A DNA stretch of 64,000 bases from positions 2,976,001-3,040,000 of the forward strand of contig NZ_CP194902.1 in assembly GCF_051027545.1 (NCBI RefSeq), written 5' to 3'. The position numbers and the translations under genes were made by a program. The notes under the pieces are model-generated. The model worked only from the letters and a program-made list of their open reading frames with translations. It did no database searches and was not told the origin of the DNA. Shown in pieces: positions 17,533-25,992 of the stretch. Positions within the stretch are counted from its first letter, which is position 1. The number at the start of each line of letters is the position of its first letter. The DNA comes from Methylocaldum sp002005105. Its GTDB lineage: Bacteria > Pseudomonadota > Gammaproteobacteria > Methylococcales > Methylococcaceae.

Positions 17533-18771
17533 CTAATCCAGCACGTGGGACGCCAACCCGTCCGCCAGCTTGGGCTCGAACCAGGTCGATTTCGGGGGCA
17601 TGACCTTTCCCGCATCGGCCACAGCCATCAAGTCTTCCATGCGGGTAGGGTGCACCGAAAACGCCACGGCCATTTCTCCGGAATCGACGCGGCGCTCCAG
17701 TTCGCATAAGCCGCGGACGCCGCCGACGAAGTCGATCCGCCGGTCGCGGCGGGGATCGGCGATGCCGAGGACCGGCGAAATGAGATTGTCCTGCAAGAGA
17801 CTGACGTCGAGCCGCGCCACCGGGTCCGCGGGGATCAACTCGGGTCTTATGGTCAGCTTGCGCCAGTGTCCGCCGAGATACACGCCGAACTGGCCGGGAT
17901 TTTCCGGTTTCACCGGATTGTCGGCCGATTCTATGGCAAAGCGCTGGGACACCCGGCTCAGAAACTCCGCTTCGCTCAAACCGTTCAAATCCTTGACCAA
18001 CCGGTTGTAATCCATGATCCGCATCTGGCTCTTGGGAAATATCACCGACAGAAAGTATTCGTAGCTTTCATCGCCGGTATGGCCGGGATCGGATTGCCGG
18101 CGCGAGGCCGCAACCCGCGAAGCCGCGGCGGAACGGTGATGCCCGTCGGCGATATACAGTGCCGGCAGCGCATCGAAAAGTTCGGTGAGCCGGGCGATGG
18201 TATCTTCATCGCGAATGCTCCAGAACGTATGCCGCACGCCGGACTCCGCTACCGCGTCGGCTTCGGACGGTTGCTCGGCGGTTTTCGCCAACAGGCTGTC
18301 GATCTCGGGCGCATCGGGATACGCCAAAAGCACCGGACCGGTCTGAGCGTTCAACGCCACGATCTGGCGTACCCGGTCGTCCTCCTTGTCGGGGCGGGTG
18401 AACTCGTGTTTTCGGATGCGGTTGGCGTCGTAAGCGGCGACACTGGCCGTCGCGACCAGGCCCAGTTGCGTATGGTCGCCCATGACGAGGCGATAGGCAT
18501 AATAGAGCGACCGGTCGTCCCGCTTCAGGATGCCGGAATTCAGCATCCGCTTCAGATTGTCCGCGGCCTTGGCATAAACCTCCGGAGCGTAAGCGTCGGT
18601 TCCGGGCGGCAAATCGATTTCCGGTTTGGAAATGTGCAGAAAGCTCCACGGACGGCCCGCCGCCAGCGTTCTGGCTTCTTCGGTATTCAACACGTCGTAG
18701 GGCGGTGAGATAACCTCCGCGGCGCGACCGGGCGCCGGACGGAGAGCGGAGAAGGGGCGGATGAGGGGCAT
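17533..18771 (-). CDS. DUF1015 family protein
   Basis: A 412-residue cytoplasmic protein matching the DUF1015 family throughout: IRPFSALRP at the N-terminus, VISPPYDVL, SFLHISKPE, a central YIADGHHRSAAA motif and MPPKSTWFEPKLADGL at the end. The DGHHR motif suggests a nucleotide- or serine-kinase-type site; some DUF1015 relatives are ATP/ADP-dependent serine kinases, but I do not assign that activity. The gene is monocistronic and converges on the Pcm-DksA gene 83 bp away. Confidence 0.88.
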   Translation of the reverse strand: MPLIRPFSALRPAPGRAAEVISPPYDVLNTEEARTLAAGRPWSFLHISKPEIDLPPGTDAYAPEVYAKAADNLKRMLNSGILKRDDRSLYYAYRLVMGDHTQLGLVATASVAAYDANRIRKHEFTRPDKEDDRVRQIVALNAQTGPVLLAYPDAPEIDSLLAKTAEQPSEADAVAESGVRHTFWSIRDEDTIARLTELFDALPALYIADGHHRSAAASRVAASRRQSDPGHTGDESYEYFLSVIFPKSQMRIMDYNRLVKDLNGLSEAEFLSRVSQRFAIESADNPVKPENPGQFGVYLGGHWRKLTIRPELIPADPVARLDVSLLQDNLISPVLGIADPRRDRRIDFVGGVRGLCELERRVDSGEMAVAFSVHPTRMEDLMAVADAGKVMPPKSTWFEPKLADGLASHVLD

Positions 18772-19097
18772 GGTCGTTTTCCTGAGGGCAATGGCTGAAT
18801 TCTAACACCGGAGCCGAGAAACCTTATTTCAGTAATGACTCGTGCGGCTGTCAGTAATTTCACCGGGTCGTTGGTCCAATGGAGCAAGGAATGGCGAACT
18901 GGAGCCCAATGACGATGTCCTGTATTCTCCCTCATCTTTCGAGGCTAGAGCATTTCCCGGTTTAGTGTAGTGCCCCGGCTGTAGGTCGGGAATCCCTTCC
19001 CGACGTGGCTGTCGGCAAAGGATTGCCGACCTACGACTATGCGTCTTGTTCTACCATTAGCAGTTTCAGCCCCTTGTATCGAGGTCTTCATTTCAAC
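18772..19097. other. Divergent intergenic region carrying a composite repeat
   Basis: The gap between DUF1015 and the TPR lipoprotein holds the nested palindromic repeat at 18981-19034. No gene is supported here. An in-frame upstream extension of the lipoprotein to 19005 would read through the repeat and is rejected. Confidence 0.5.
18981..19034. repeat. Composite palindromic REP-like element (nested hairpins)
   Basis: An outer stem GTAGGTCGG (18981-18989) pairs with CCGACCTAC (19026-19034). Inside it are two hairpins: TCGGGAA/TTCCCGA with loop TCCC (18986-19003) and GTCGGCAA/TTGCCGAC with loop AGGA (19011-19030). This cloverleaf-like form is typical of a bacterial interspersed mosaic or REP-transposase-mobilised element. 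Confidence 0.7.
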
Positions 19098-19631
19098 ATG
19101 AGCAAAGCCTATCGTCCGATTTTCGTTGCAACGCTTCTTTTGCAAGCCGCCTGTGTCAGCGTTTCGAATCAGCCTCGCGGGATTTACCAACCTGGCCAGA
19201 TACCGGGCGAGTCCACGGCCGAGCGCCAGCCGGGTACTCCACAGGCAGGCGCGAGAGAAACCCCCGCTCCGTCATGGAGAGCGAAACCACCCGTCAGAAG
19301 CGAGCCCGTCGCTTCATCGCCTGCAGTTCTGGCCTTGTTGAGCGAGGCCGAAAACAACCGCAAAAGCGGGCAACTGGACAATGCCGCCTCCGCACTGGAA
19401 AGAGGGATACGCATTCAGCCGCGCAATCCTCTGTTGTGGCATCAATTGGCCGAAATTCGGCTCCAGCAGCATCAGCCGGGCCTTGCCGAAGATCTGGCGA
19501 AAAAATCGAACCAGCTTGCGAGGGGAAGCCAGCCGCTGACCCAAAAGAACTGGTCCATTATTGCGCAGGCGCGCCGGGCGAAAGGCGACCTGGCCGGTGC
19601 GGCGATGGCCGAGCAGAAAGCCGGGAACTGA
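19098..19631 (+). CDS. TPR-type lipoprotein
   Basis: Starting at ATG 19098, the protein is 177 residues. A lipobox signal, FVATLLLQAAC, gives an acylated Cys near residue 19, so it is an Lgt substrate and probably an outer-membrane lipoprotein. A Pro/Gly/Ala linker follows (about 25-75), then two TPR-like helical repeats: LLSEAENNRKSGQLDNAASALERGIRIQPRNPLLWHQLAEI and the next unit to about 150. TPR modules mediate protein contacts. A helicase gene follows directly. The partner is not known; the family is general. Confidence 0.82.
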   Translation: MSKAYRPIFVATLLLQAACVSVSNQPRGIYQPGQIPGESTAERQPGTPQAGARETPAPSWRAKPPVRSEPVASSPAVLALLSEAENNRKSGQLDNAASALERGIRIQPRNPLLWHQLAEIRLQQHQPGLAEDLAKKSNQLARGSQPLTQKNWSIIAQARRAKGDLAGAAMAEQKAGN

Positions 19632-19632
19632 A

Positions 19633-21564
19633 TTGCCGGATTTGCTTTCGATCTTGGGGGCGGAAGGCCCGTTCGCCCGGTGCTTGCCGGGGTTTCGCCC
19701 GCGCCAGGGACAGGCGGAGATGGCGCAAGCCGTCAAACAAGCAATCGACGGCAAGAGCTGCCTGGTCGCGGAAGCAGGTACCGGCACGGGCAAGACCTTG
19801 GCCTATTTGGTTCCGGCGGCTTTGTCCGGCAAGAAAGTCATCGTTTCGACCGCCACCAAGACTCTCCAGGATCAGCTTTTCCGCAAGGACCTGCCTATGG
19901 TCCGGCAAGCGCTGGCCGTGCCGTTCAAGGCGGTACTTCTGAAAGGGCGAGCCAATTATCTGTGTCCGTACCGTCTGCAAAACACCCTGGGATTCAAGGC
20001 GGGTTACGGCCCACGCGAGGCGTACGCCCTGGAGGCGATCCGGCGCTGGAGCAAGACCACCCGGACCGGTGACATCGCCGAAGTCGTCAATGTGCCGGAA
20101 TCCTCGGTGCTTTGGTCTTCGGTGACCTCGACCGGAGACAACTGCCTGGGGCAGGAATGCCCCCAATACGAAGACTGTTTCTTGGTGAAGGCACGCCGCA
20201 GTGCTCAGGATGCCGATATTCTGGTGATCAATCATCATTTGCTGTGGGCCGACTGGACCTTGAAGAACGACGGCTTCGGCGAGCTTTTGCCCGACTGCGA
20301 AGCGATCGTGGTGGACGAGGCTCATCAATTCGTCGAATCGGCGGCCCAGTTTCTGGGGCTCAGCATCAGCTCCCGCCAGCTCCACGGGTTGGCGGACGAT
20401 ATCCTGGTCGAGCGGCTCAAGAACGCGAAAGATATGCCGCAGCTGCTCGAAGAAGCGGAACTGCTCGAGCAATTGACGGCGGAGCTGCGGCAGGCTTTGG
20501 GCGACCCTTCGCGGCGGGAGGCGTGGCACAAGGTGGCGGACGATTCGGCGGTAACCGAAAAGCTCGCCGAGTTGCGCCGGCATTTGCACGATCTCGAAGC
20601 CATCCTGAAAGAAGCCGCCGTTCGCAGCAAAGGCCTCGAGTCGTGTTGGAAACGTTGTACGGATTTGGGCGTGCGGCTGGAGACTTTCGACAAGGACGAA
20701 GGCAGCGAAGCCGTACGCTGGTTCGAGGTCTATAAGCACAGTTTTTCCCTGAACCGGACCCCGTTGGCCATCGCCGGCGAATTCGCGCGGTTTCGGAAGC
20801 ACAGTCAGGCCGCCTGGATCTTCGCATCGGCAACGCTCACGGTGAGCGGCCGGTTCGATCATTTCGTCGGACAACTGGGACTCGGCGGTGCCGATTGCCG
20901 GGCTTGGGAAAGCCCGTTCGATTACCGGAACCGGTGCTTGTTGTTTCTGCCGCCGGGGCTTCCGGACCCGGCGGTCGACGGTTTCACCCAGGCTGTGGTG
21001 CGAGCCGCGCTGCCGGTTTTGAAGGCCAGCCGGGGCAGGGCATTCATGTTGTTCACCTCGCATCAGGCCTTGTCGGACGCTGCGGCTTTGATCGCGCAGC
21101 ATCTCGATTATCCGCTGTTCGTTCAGGGCAACCAGCCCAAAGCGGTGCTTCTGGAAGCCTTCAAGCAAGCCGGCAACGGTATTCTCCTGGGCACCGGGAG
21201 CTTTTGGGAGGGGGTCGACGTTCCGGGACCGGCGCTTTCCTGCGTCATTATCGACAAATTGCCGTTCGCTTCACCCAGCGACCCGGTGCTCAATGCTCGG
21301 CTCGAAACCCTCCGCCGCAACGGACTGAATCCGTTTGCGACCTATCAGCTTCCGGCCGCAACCATCGCGCTCAAGCAGGGCGTGGGGCGCTTGATCCGGG
21401 ATCAGGAGGATCGCGGCGTGCTGATGCTGTGCGATCCGCGGATTTTGTCCCGCTCCTACGGGAAGGTTTTTTTGAACAGCCTGCCGGATACGCCGAGGAC
21501 CCGTTCGCTCGCCGATGTGCAGCGGTTTTTCTCCAGTGAATTCGAAAAAGAGATCGCGGTATGA
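19633..21564 (+). CDS. ATP-dependent DNA helicase, DinG/YoaA family
   Basis: An XPD-like superfamily 2 helicase of about 643 residues. Walker A is AEAGTGTGKT, and the DEAH box is VVDEAHQF. The Fe-S cluster cysteines appear as YLCPYR and CLGQECPQYEDC. Motif VI is QGVGRLIRDQED. YoaA helps resolve stalled forks together with HolC in Escherichia coli; DinG resolves R-loops. The length (near 640) and the sequence ILGAEGPFARCLPGFRPRQGQ at the start favour YoaA. TTG at 19633, two bases after the lipoprotein stop and with GGGA upstream, is the most likely start; upstream in-frame codons lie inside the lipoprotein gene. It overlaps tsaB by ATGA. Confidence 0.9.
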   Translation: MPDLLSILGAEGPFARCLPGFRPRQGQAEMAQAVKQAIDGKSCLVAEAGTGTGKTLAYLVPAALSGKKVIVSTATKTLQDQLFRKDLPMVRQALAVPFKAVLLKGRANYLCPYRLQNTLGFKAGYGPREAYALEAIRRWSKTTRTGDIAEVVNVPESSVLWSSVTSTGDNCLGQECPQYEDCFLVKARRSAQDADILVINHHLLWADWTLKNDGFGELLPDCEAIVVDEAHQFVESAAQFLGLSISSRQLHGLADDILVERLKNAKDMPQLLEEAELLEQLTAELRQALGDPSRREAWHKVADDSAVTEKLAELRRHLHDLEAILKEAAVRSKGLESCWKRCTDLGVRLETFDKDEGSEAVRWFEVYKHSFSLNRTPLAIAGEFARFRKHSQAAWIFASATLTVSGRFDHFVGQLGLGGADCRAWESPFDYRNRCLLFLPPGLPDPAVDGFTQAVVRAALPVLKASRGRAFMLFTSHQALSDAAALIAQHLDYPLFVQGNQPKAVLLEAFKQAGNGILLGTGSFWEGVDVPGPALSCVIIDKLPFASPSDPVLNARLETLRRNGLNPFATYQLPAATIALKQGVGRLIRDQEDRGVLMLCDPRILSRSYGKVFLNSLPDTPRTRSLADVQRFFSSEFEKEIAV

Positions 21565-22250
21565 AGATTCTGGCCATCGAAACCGCCACGGAAGCGTGTT
21601 CGGCCGCCTTGCTGATCGATGACACCGTTCTCGAACGTTATGAGCTTGCGCCGCAGCAGCATAATCGGCTGATTCTGCCGATGATCGACTCCTTGCTGGC
21701 CGAAGCCGGAGTCAGGGTTTCGCAAGTCGATGCTTTAGCGTTCGGACGGGGGCCCGGTTCCTTTACCGGCGTCCGCATCGCGGCGGGCGTGGCTCAGGGG
21801 ATTTCGTTCGGTGTTGATCTGCCGGTGGTTCCGGTTTCGACGCTGGCGGCCCTGGCGCAGGATGCCTTGATCGAGTCTCCGGAAAAGGTCGCATTTTCCT
21901 GCATCGATGCGCGCATGGGCGAAGTCTACTGGGCGGTCTACCGTAGGGGAGAATCGGGGTTGGCGGAGCTTTTGGGCGAAGAATCGGTACGGCCGGCCGA
22001 ACGCGTTTCGTTTCCCGATCATGCCGAAGGCGTCGGTATCGGCAGTGGATGGAAGACCTACGGTTCGGTTCTCCAGGAGCGTTTGGGCAGCGACGTAAAA
22101 AGGATTCTGCCCGACCGCTTTCCGCGCGCGGCGATGGTGGCTCGTCTTGGCGCCGATGCTTTCGGCAGCGGTTTCTTTGTGGAGCCGGAACAGGCGCTGC
22201 CGGTTTATCTGCGCGACAATGTCGCTAAAAAGCCGGGTTCACGAACGTAG
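21561..22250 (+). CDS. tsaB: tRNA threonylcarbamoyladenosine biosynthesis protein TsaB
   Basis: TsaB (229 residues) is the partner of TsaD and TsaE that installs t6A37 on ANN-decoding tRNAs. Typical features are the start MKILAIETATEACSAAL, LPMIDSLLAEAG, the GRGPGSFTGVRIAAGVAQGI motif and IDARMGEVYWAVY. The ASKHA fold lacks the TsaD metal ligands, as expected. It overlaps the helicase stop by four bases, indicating translational coupling, and yciO of the YrdC/Sua5 fold follows 88 bp downstream, a fold also used for t6A precursor synthesis. Confidence 0.95.
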   Translation: MKILAIETATEACSAALLIDDTVLERYELAPQQHNRLILPMIDSLLAEAGVRVSQVDALAFGRGPGSFTGVRIAAGVAQGISFGVDLPVVPVSTLAALAQDALIESPEKVAFSCIDARMGEVYWAVYRRGESGLAELLGEESVRPAERVSFPDHAEGVGIGSGWKTYGSVLQERLGSDVKRILPDRFPRAAMVARLGADAFGSGFFVEPEQALPVYLRDNVAKKPGSRT

Positions 22251-22338
22251 GCGGATCGATCTTTGTAGCGGTCCCGTCGAAAAACGCAGAGAAAGGGAAA
22301 AATCCCTGAGGAGGGGGCCTCTATAGTAAACTATCGGG

Positions 22339-22959
22339 ATGGCTCAATATTTTCAGATCCACCCGGACAACCCGCAAGCTCGGCTCATTCGCCGAAGCGT
22401 CGAGATCATTCGCGAAGGGGGCGTAATCGTTTATCCGACCGATTCCTCCTACGCGTTCGGCTGTCAGATGGATAATAAATCCGGGCTGGACCGCATCCGC
22501 CGAATTCGCCAGTTGGAGGAAGATCACAATTTCACCTTGGTCTGCAGGGATCTGTCGCAGATATCGACTTTCGCGAAGATCAACAACGAAGCATTCCGAC
22601 TGATCAAATCGCTGACGCCGGGGCCGTTCACCTTTATTCTCAAAGCGACCCGCGAAACGCCGCGTCGCCTGCAACATTCGAAGCGCAAAACCATCGGTAT
22701 CCGCCTGCCGGACAATCCGATCACGCTGGCGCTGGTAGCGGAACTGAACGAGCCATTGTTCAGTTCGACCCTGATTCTCCCCGGCGATGATGACGCCATG
22801 GCCGACCCCGAAGACATTCGCGACCGCCTCGAGAAAGAGGTGGATTTGATCATCGATGCCGGAGTCGTTCCCTATACGCCGACCACTATCATCGGCTTTA
22901 TCGAAGACACGCCGGAGATCGTCCGGCAGGGGTCGGGCATCGTCGCCTCGCTTCAGTAA
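22339..22959 (+). CDS. L-threonylcarbamoyladenylate synthase family protein, YciO type
   Basis: A 206-residue YrdC/Sua5-fold protein. Marks are IIREGGVIVYPTDSSYAFGC, RIRRIRQLEEDHNFTLVC, LTPGPFTFILKATRETPRR and KRKTIGIRLPDNPI. The start with FQIHPDNPQ and the length match the YciO subgroup, which has the fold of the t6A enzyme TsaC but weak or absent activity in the cases studied. Its place just after tsaB suggests a tRNA-modification link, by inference. The 22251-22338 leader is short and holds a TATAGT box near 22322. Confidence 0.88.
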   Translation: MAQYFQIHPDNPQARLIRRSVEIIREGGVIVYPTDSSYAFGCQMDNKSGLDRIRRIRQLEEDHNFTLVCRDLSQISTFAKINNEAFRLIKSLTPGPFTFILKATRETPRRLQHSKRKTIGIRLPDNPITLALVAELNEPLFSSTLILPGDDDAMADPEDIRDRLEKEVDLIIDAGVVPYTPTTIIGFIEDTPEIVRQGSGIVASLQ

Positions 22960-22988
22960 CCACGTTCATTCCTACAAAGATTGCACCA

Positions 22989-23636
22989 ATGGAAGAACTT
23001 ACCTTCGCTCAACGTTTCGCCATCTGGATCCTCCCGGTCCTGTTCGCCATTACCCTGCATGAAGTGGCCCATGGCTGGGTCGCCAAAATGCTGGGCGACA
23101 ACACGGCGGCCCGGCTCGGCCGTTTATCTTTGAACCCGCTACACCACATTGATCCCGTGGGCACCTTGCTGGTGCCTGGAGTGCTGTTGGCGCTGGGCGG
23201 TTTTATCTTCGGCTGGGCCAGGCCCGTCCCGGTGGATTTCGGCAAACTGCGTCACCCGAAGCGGGATATGGCGCTGGTCGCCGTTGCTGGACCCGCTGCT
23301 AATTTCTTGATGGCGATAGCCTGGGCGCTAGTCGCCCGTTTGGCCAGCGCCGTGGATTTTGATTACGTGTCGGTACCCTTGGGTCTCATGGGCGTCGCCG
23401 GCATCGTCATCAACATCGTGCTGATGCTTCTGAACTTGCTTCCGATTCCGCCGCTCGACGGCGGGCGGATCGCCGCAAGTTTCTTGCCGCCCAGGCTGGC
23501 CATCAAATTCAGTCAGATCGAACCCTACGGTTTCTTCATTCTGCTGGCGCTGATCGCCACCGGAGGGCTGTCCATGATTCTGGGCTTTCCGATCTATGCT
23601 ATGCAGAGGTTGCTTTTCGGTTTTGCCGGTCTGTAG
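22989..23636 (+). CDS. Site-2 protease family (M50) metallopeptidase
   Basis: A 215-residue polytopic membrane protein with the zinc-binding HEVAHG at residues 24-28 in the first helix and the second M50 motif LNLLPIPPLDGGRI at about 155. There are about five hydrophobic segments. No PDZ domain is present, so it belongs to the short YwhC-like group, not to RseP. Such proteases cut single-pass substrates in the membrane; no substrate is known. scpA begins at the base after its stop, so the two are cotranscribed, a common arrangement. Confidence 0.9.
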   Translation: MEELTFAQRFAIWILPVLFAITLHEVAHGWVAKMLGDNTAARLGRLSLNPLHHIDPVGTLLVPGVLLALGGFIFGWARPVPVDFGKLRHPKRDMALVAVAGPAANFLMAIAWALVARLASAVDFDYVSVPLGLMGVAGIVINIVLMLLNLLPIPPLDGGRIAASFLPPRLAIKFSQIEPYGFFILLALIATGGLSMILGFPIYAMQRLLFGFAGL

Positions 23637-24527
23637 ATGACTGATCTGGCCGATTGTGAAAAGACCGTTGCGACCGAATCGAATTCGGACCGAGATGCAC
23701 GGCAGGTCGATTCGCAAGCTGTAAGCGAGGGAGCGGTCACCGCTGCACCATTGGCTTTCGTCAACGGCGCGCCGTTCACCGAGTTGCCGGAAGACCTCTA
23801 CATCCCACCCGACGCGCTGGAAGTATTCCTGGAAACGTTCGAAGGTCCGCTCGATCTTCTGCTTTATTTGATCCGCCGGCAGAACCTGTCCATAGTGGAC
23901 ATCCCCATTGCCGATATCACGCGCCAGTACATCACCTACATCGAGATGATGAGCGAACTCCGGATCGAGCTTGCCGCCGAATACCTGCTGATGGCGGCGA
24001 TTCTCGCCGAGATCAAGTCGCGCATGCTGCTGCCGCGTCCGACAGGGCCGGAACAGGGCGAGGAGGATCCTCGCGCCGAACTGGTGCGCCGCCTCCAGGA
24101 GTACGAACGCTACAAACACGCCGCCCAGGAGCTCGACGCCTTGCCGCGATGCGAGCGCGACGTTTTCGAAACGTCGGCGGATACCGGTGCCATCACGGTC
24201 AAAAAGATTTATCCCGAAGTGGAATTGAAAGAAGTTCTCTTAGCTTTCCAAGACGTGCTGCGGCGCGCCGAGCGATCGACGCATCATCACATCCAGCGCG
24301 AGCCATTGTCGGTGCGCGAGCGCATGTCGAGTATACTGGCGCGATTGCGGACCCAATTATTAATCCCGTTTCCCAGCTTGTTCGAACGGAAGGAAGGCCG
24401 GCACGGCGCGGTCGTTTCGTTGCTCGCCATCCTCGAACTCAGCAAGGAGCGCTTGATCGAGATCATTCAGGAAGAACCGTTGGGCGAATTGCAAGTTAGG
24501 CCACTGATGGCTTCCGGTGTCGATTGA
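23637..24527 (+). CDS. scpA: Segregation and condensation protein A
   Basis: ScpA, the kleisin of the SMC-ScpAB condensin, is 296 residues here, with about 50 extra Ser/Ala/Thr-rich residues at the N-terminus compared with the usual start. The core shows VFLETFEGPLDLLLYLIRRQNLSIVDIPIADITRQY and EYLLMAAILAEIKSRMLLP, then the C-terminal winged helix ending VSLLAILELSKERLIEIIQEE. It overlaps scpB by 11 bases. The N-terminal extension could reflect a later real start, but no better site is seen. Confidence 0.95.
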   Translation: MTDLADCEKTVATESNSDRDARQVDSQAVSEGAVTAAPLAFVNGAPFTELPEDLYIPPDALEVFLETFEGPLDLLLYLIRRQNLSIVDIPIADITRQYITYIEMMSELRIELAAEYLLMAAILAEIKSRMLLPRPTGPEQGEEDPRAELVRRLQEYERYKHAAQELDALPRCERDVFETSADTGAITVKKIYPEVELKEVLLAFQDVLRRAERSTHHHIQREPLSVRERMSSILARLRTQLLIPFPSLFERKEGRHGAVVSLLAILELSKERLIEIIQEEPLGELQVRPLMASGVD

Positions 24528-25113
24528 CGTGGAACTGAAGACGATCATCGAGGCGGCGCTGTTAGCTGCCGGCAGACCGTTGTCCTTCGCCGAACTCGAA
24601 AATCTGTTTGCCGACAACGAGCGGCCAGAACCCGCAGAAATACAATCCGCTTTGGCGGAGTTGGCCGAAGATTGCCGCGGCCGGGCCGTCGAATTGAAGC
24701 AGGTGGCCAGCGGGTACCGTCTCCAAGTGCGGGAGGCGTTTTCCCCCTGGGTCTCGCGGCTGTTCGAGGAAAGGCCAGGGCGTTATTCACGCGCCTTCTT
24801 GGAAACTCTCGCCATCATTGCTTACCGTCAGCCGGTTACGCGCGGTGAAATCGAGGATATTCGCGGCGTAGCCGTCAGTTCGGGTATCGTGCGAACGCTT
24901 CAGGAACGGGGATGGGTACAGGTGGTAGGGCACAAAGAGGTCCCGGGGCGCCCGGCCCTGCTCGCCACGACCAAGCAATTCCTGGACTATTTCAATCTGA
25001 AGAGCCTTGGCGAACTACCGCCGCTCCAGGAGCTCATAGACGACTTGGCGCTGCAAGCGGCGCCGCAAGACCAGCCAGTGACCGAAAATGCGAATACCGA
25101 ATCGATCGAATAA
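24517..25113 (+). CDS. scpB: Segregation and condensation protein B
   Basis: ScpB (198 residues) is the winged-helix partner of ScpA in chromosome condensation. It begins at GTG 24517 inside the end of scpA: IDVELKTIIEAALLAAGRPLSFAEL, then the second winged helix with RAFLETLAIIAYRQPVTRGEIEDIRGV and LQERGWVQVVGHKEVPGRP. The overlap and rare start indicate coupling to scpA. It overlaps the rluB start by 26 bases. Confidence 0.95.
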   Translation: MSIDVELKTIIEAALLAAGRPLSFAELENLFADNERPEPAEIQSALAELAEDCRGRAVELKQVASGYRLQVREAFSPWVSRLFEERPGRYSRAFLETLAIIAYRQPVTRGEIEDIRGVAVSSGIVRTLQERGWVQVVGHKEVPGRPALLATTKQFLDYFNLKSLGELPPLQELIDDLALQAAPQDQPVTENANTESIE

Positions 25114-25975
25114 GACCAAGACGCCGGCGGATGTACGTCCATCACCGGATGACGCCGGCGAGCGGATTCAGAAAGTTCTCGCTCAGATCGGGCTGGGCTC
25201 GCGCCGGGAAATCGAGGAATGGATCAGGGCCGGTCGGATATCGATAAACGGCAAGCCGGCCGAGCTGGGGGATCGTTACAGAACCGGCGACCATGTCACC
25301 GTCAACGGCCGACCGGTCGATGTCGCCAAAAGGTCCGAAGCGCCAACCCGTGTGCTCATCTATCACAAGCCGATCGGAGAGGTGGTCAGCCGGCGTGATC
25401 CGGAGGGGCGTCCGGTAATTTTTACCCGGTTGCCCAAACCGGCGACCGGGCGCTGGATTGCCGTCGGACGTCTCGATATCAATACCCAAGGTCTGTTGTT
25501 GGTCACCAATAATGGTGAACTGGCCAATCGTCTCATGCACCCGTCGCGGGAAATGGAGCGGGAGTACGCGGTCCGGGTTCTTGGCCCCGTCAACGACGAA
25601 ATGTTGACTCGGCTGTCGAACGGTATTGCGCTGGAAGATGGACCGGCTCGATTCGAGACGATAGAACCGGCGGGCGGTGAGGGCGCCAACCGATGGTTTC
25701 GCGTCACCTTGAAGGAGGGGCGCAACCGTATCGTTCGGAGGCTTTGGGAATCGCAGGGAATTACGGTAAGCCGATTGATGCGGACGCGGTTTGGCGGGAT
25801 TGCCCTACCGTCCCGATTGAAAGCGGGAGCGTCTTACGAACTCCCCGCTGAAGAAGTCGCCGAATTGATGCGTTCGGTTGGACTGGATATCGGAAAAACG
25901 CCTTCGGATCGGCGCCCTGCGCGCCGGCACGCGAGCGACAAAGCTGTCCGCCGCCGAAAAACCAAGATTTCTTAA
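25088..25975 (+). CDS. rluB: 23S rRNA pseudouridine synthase RluB
   Basis: RluB isomerises U2605 of 23S rRNA to pseudouridine. The 295-residue protein has an S4 RNA-binding domain (about 22-80, RIQKVLAQIGLGSRREIEEWIRAGR) and the RsuA-type catalytic core with Asp130 in GRLDINTQGLLLVTN, then GRNRIVRRLWESQG. A basic tail (RRPARRHASDKAVRRRKTKIS) is usual for RluB. It closes the M50-scpA-scpB-rluB run. Its end converges on a GGDEF gene only 17 bases away, so the two transcripts probably overlap or share an end. Confidence 0.93.
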   Translation: MRIPNRSNKTKTPADVRPSPDDAGERIQKVLAQIGLGSRREIEEWIRAGRISINGKPAELGDRYRTGDHVTVNGRPVDVAKRSEAPTRVLIYHKPIGEVVSRRDPEGRPVIFTRLPKPATGRWIAVGRLDINTQGLLLVTNNGELANRLMHPSREMEREYAVRVLGPVNDEMLTRLSNGIALEDGPARFETIEPAGGEGANRWFRVTLKEGRNRIVRRLWESQGITVSRLMRTRFGGIALPSRLKAGASYELPAEEVAELMRSVGLDIGKTPSDRRPARRHASDKAVRRRKTKIS

Positions 25976-25992
25976 AACCGTCGGCCTTTTGG

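Noticed and set aside
17866..18708. Plus-strand frame of 280 codons
   Set aside because: Antisense to DUF1015; no motif of its own and no ribosome-binding site.
19558..21168. Long open frame (536 codons) on the minus strand
   Set aside because: It is antisense to the helicase, whose motifs are unmistakable. The frame is open because of GC-rich codon use on the other strand, and its translation has no recognisable motif.
23328..24119. Minus-strand frame of 263 codons
   Set aside because: Antisense to the M50 protease and scpA.
19633..25975. tsaB-yciO-scpAB-rluB run as a new system
   Set aside because: The gene order is familiar in Gammaproteobacteria, and each gene has a well-known housekeeping role.
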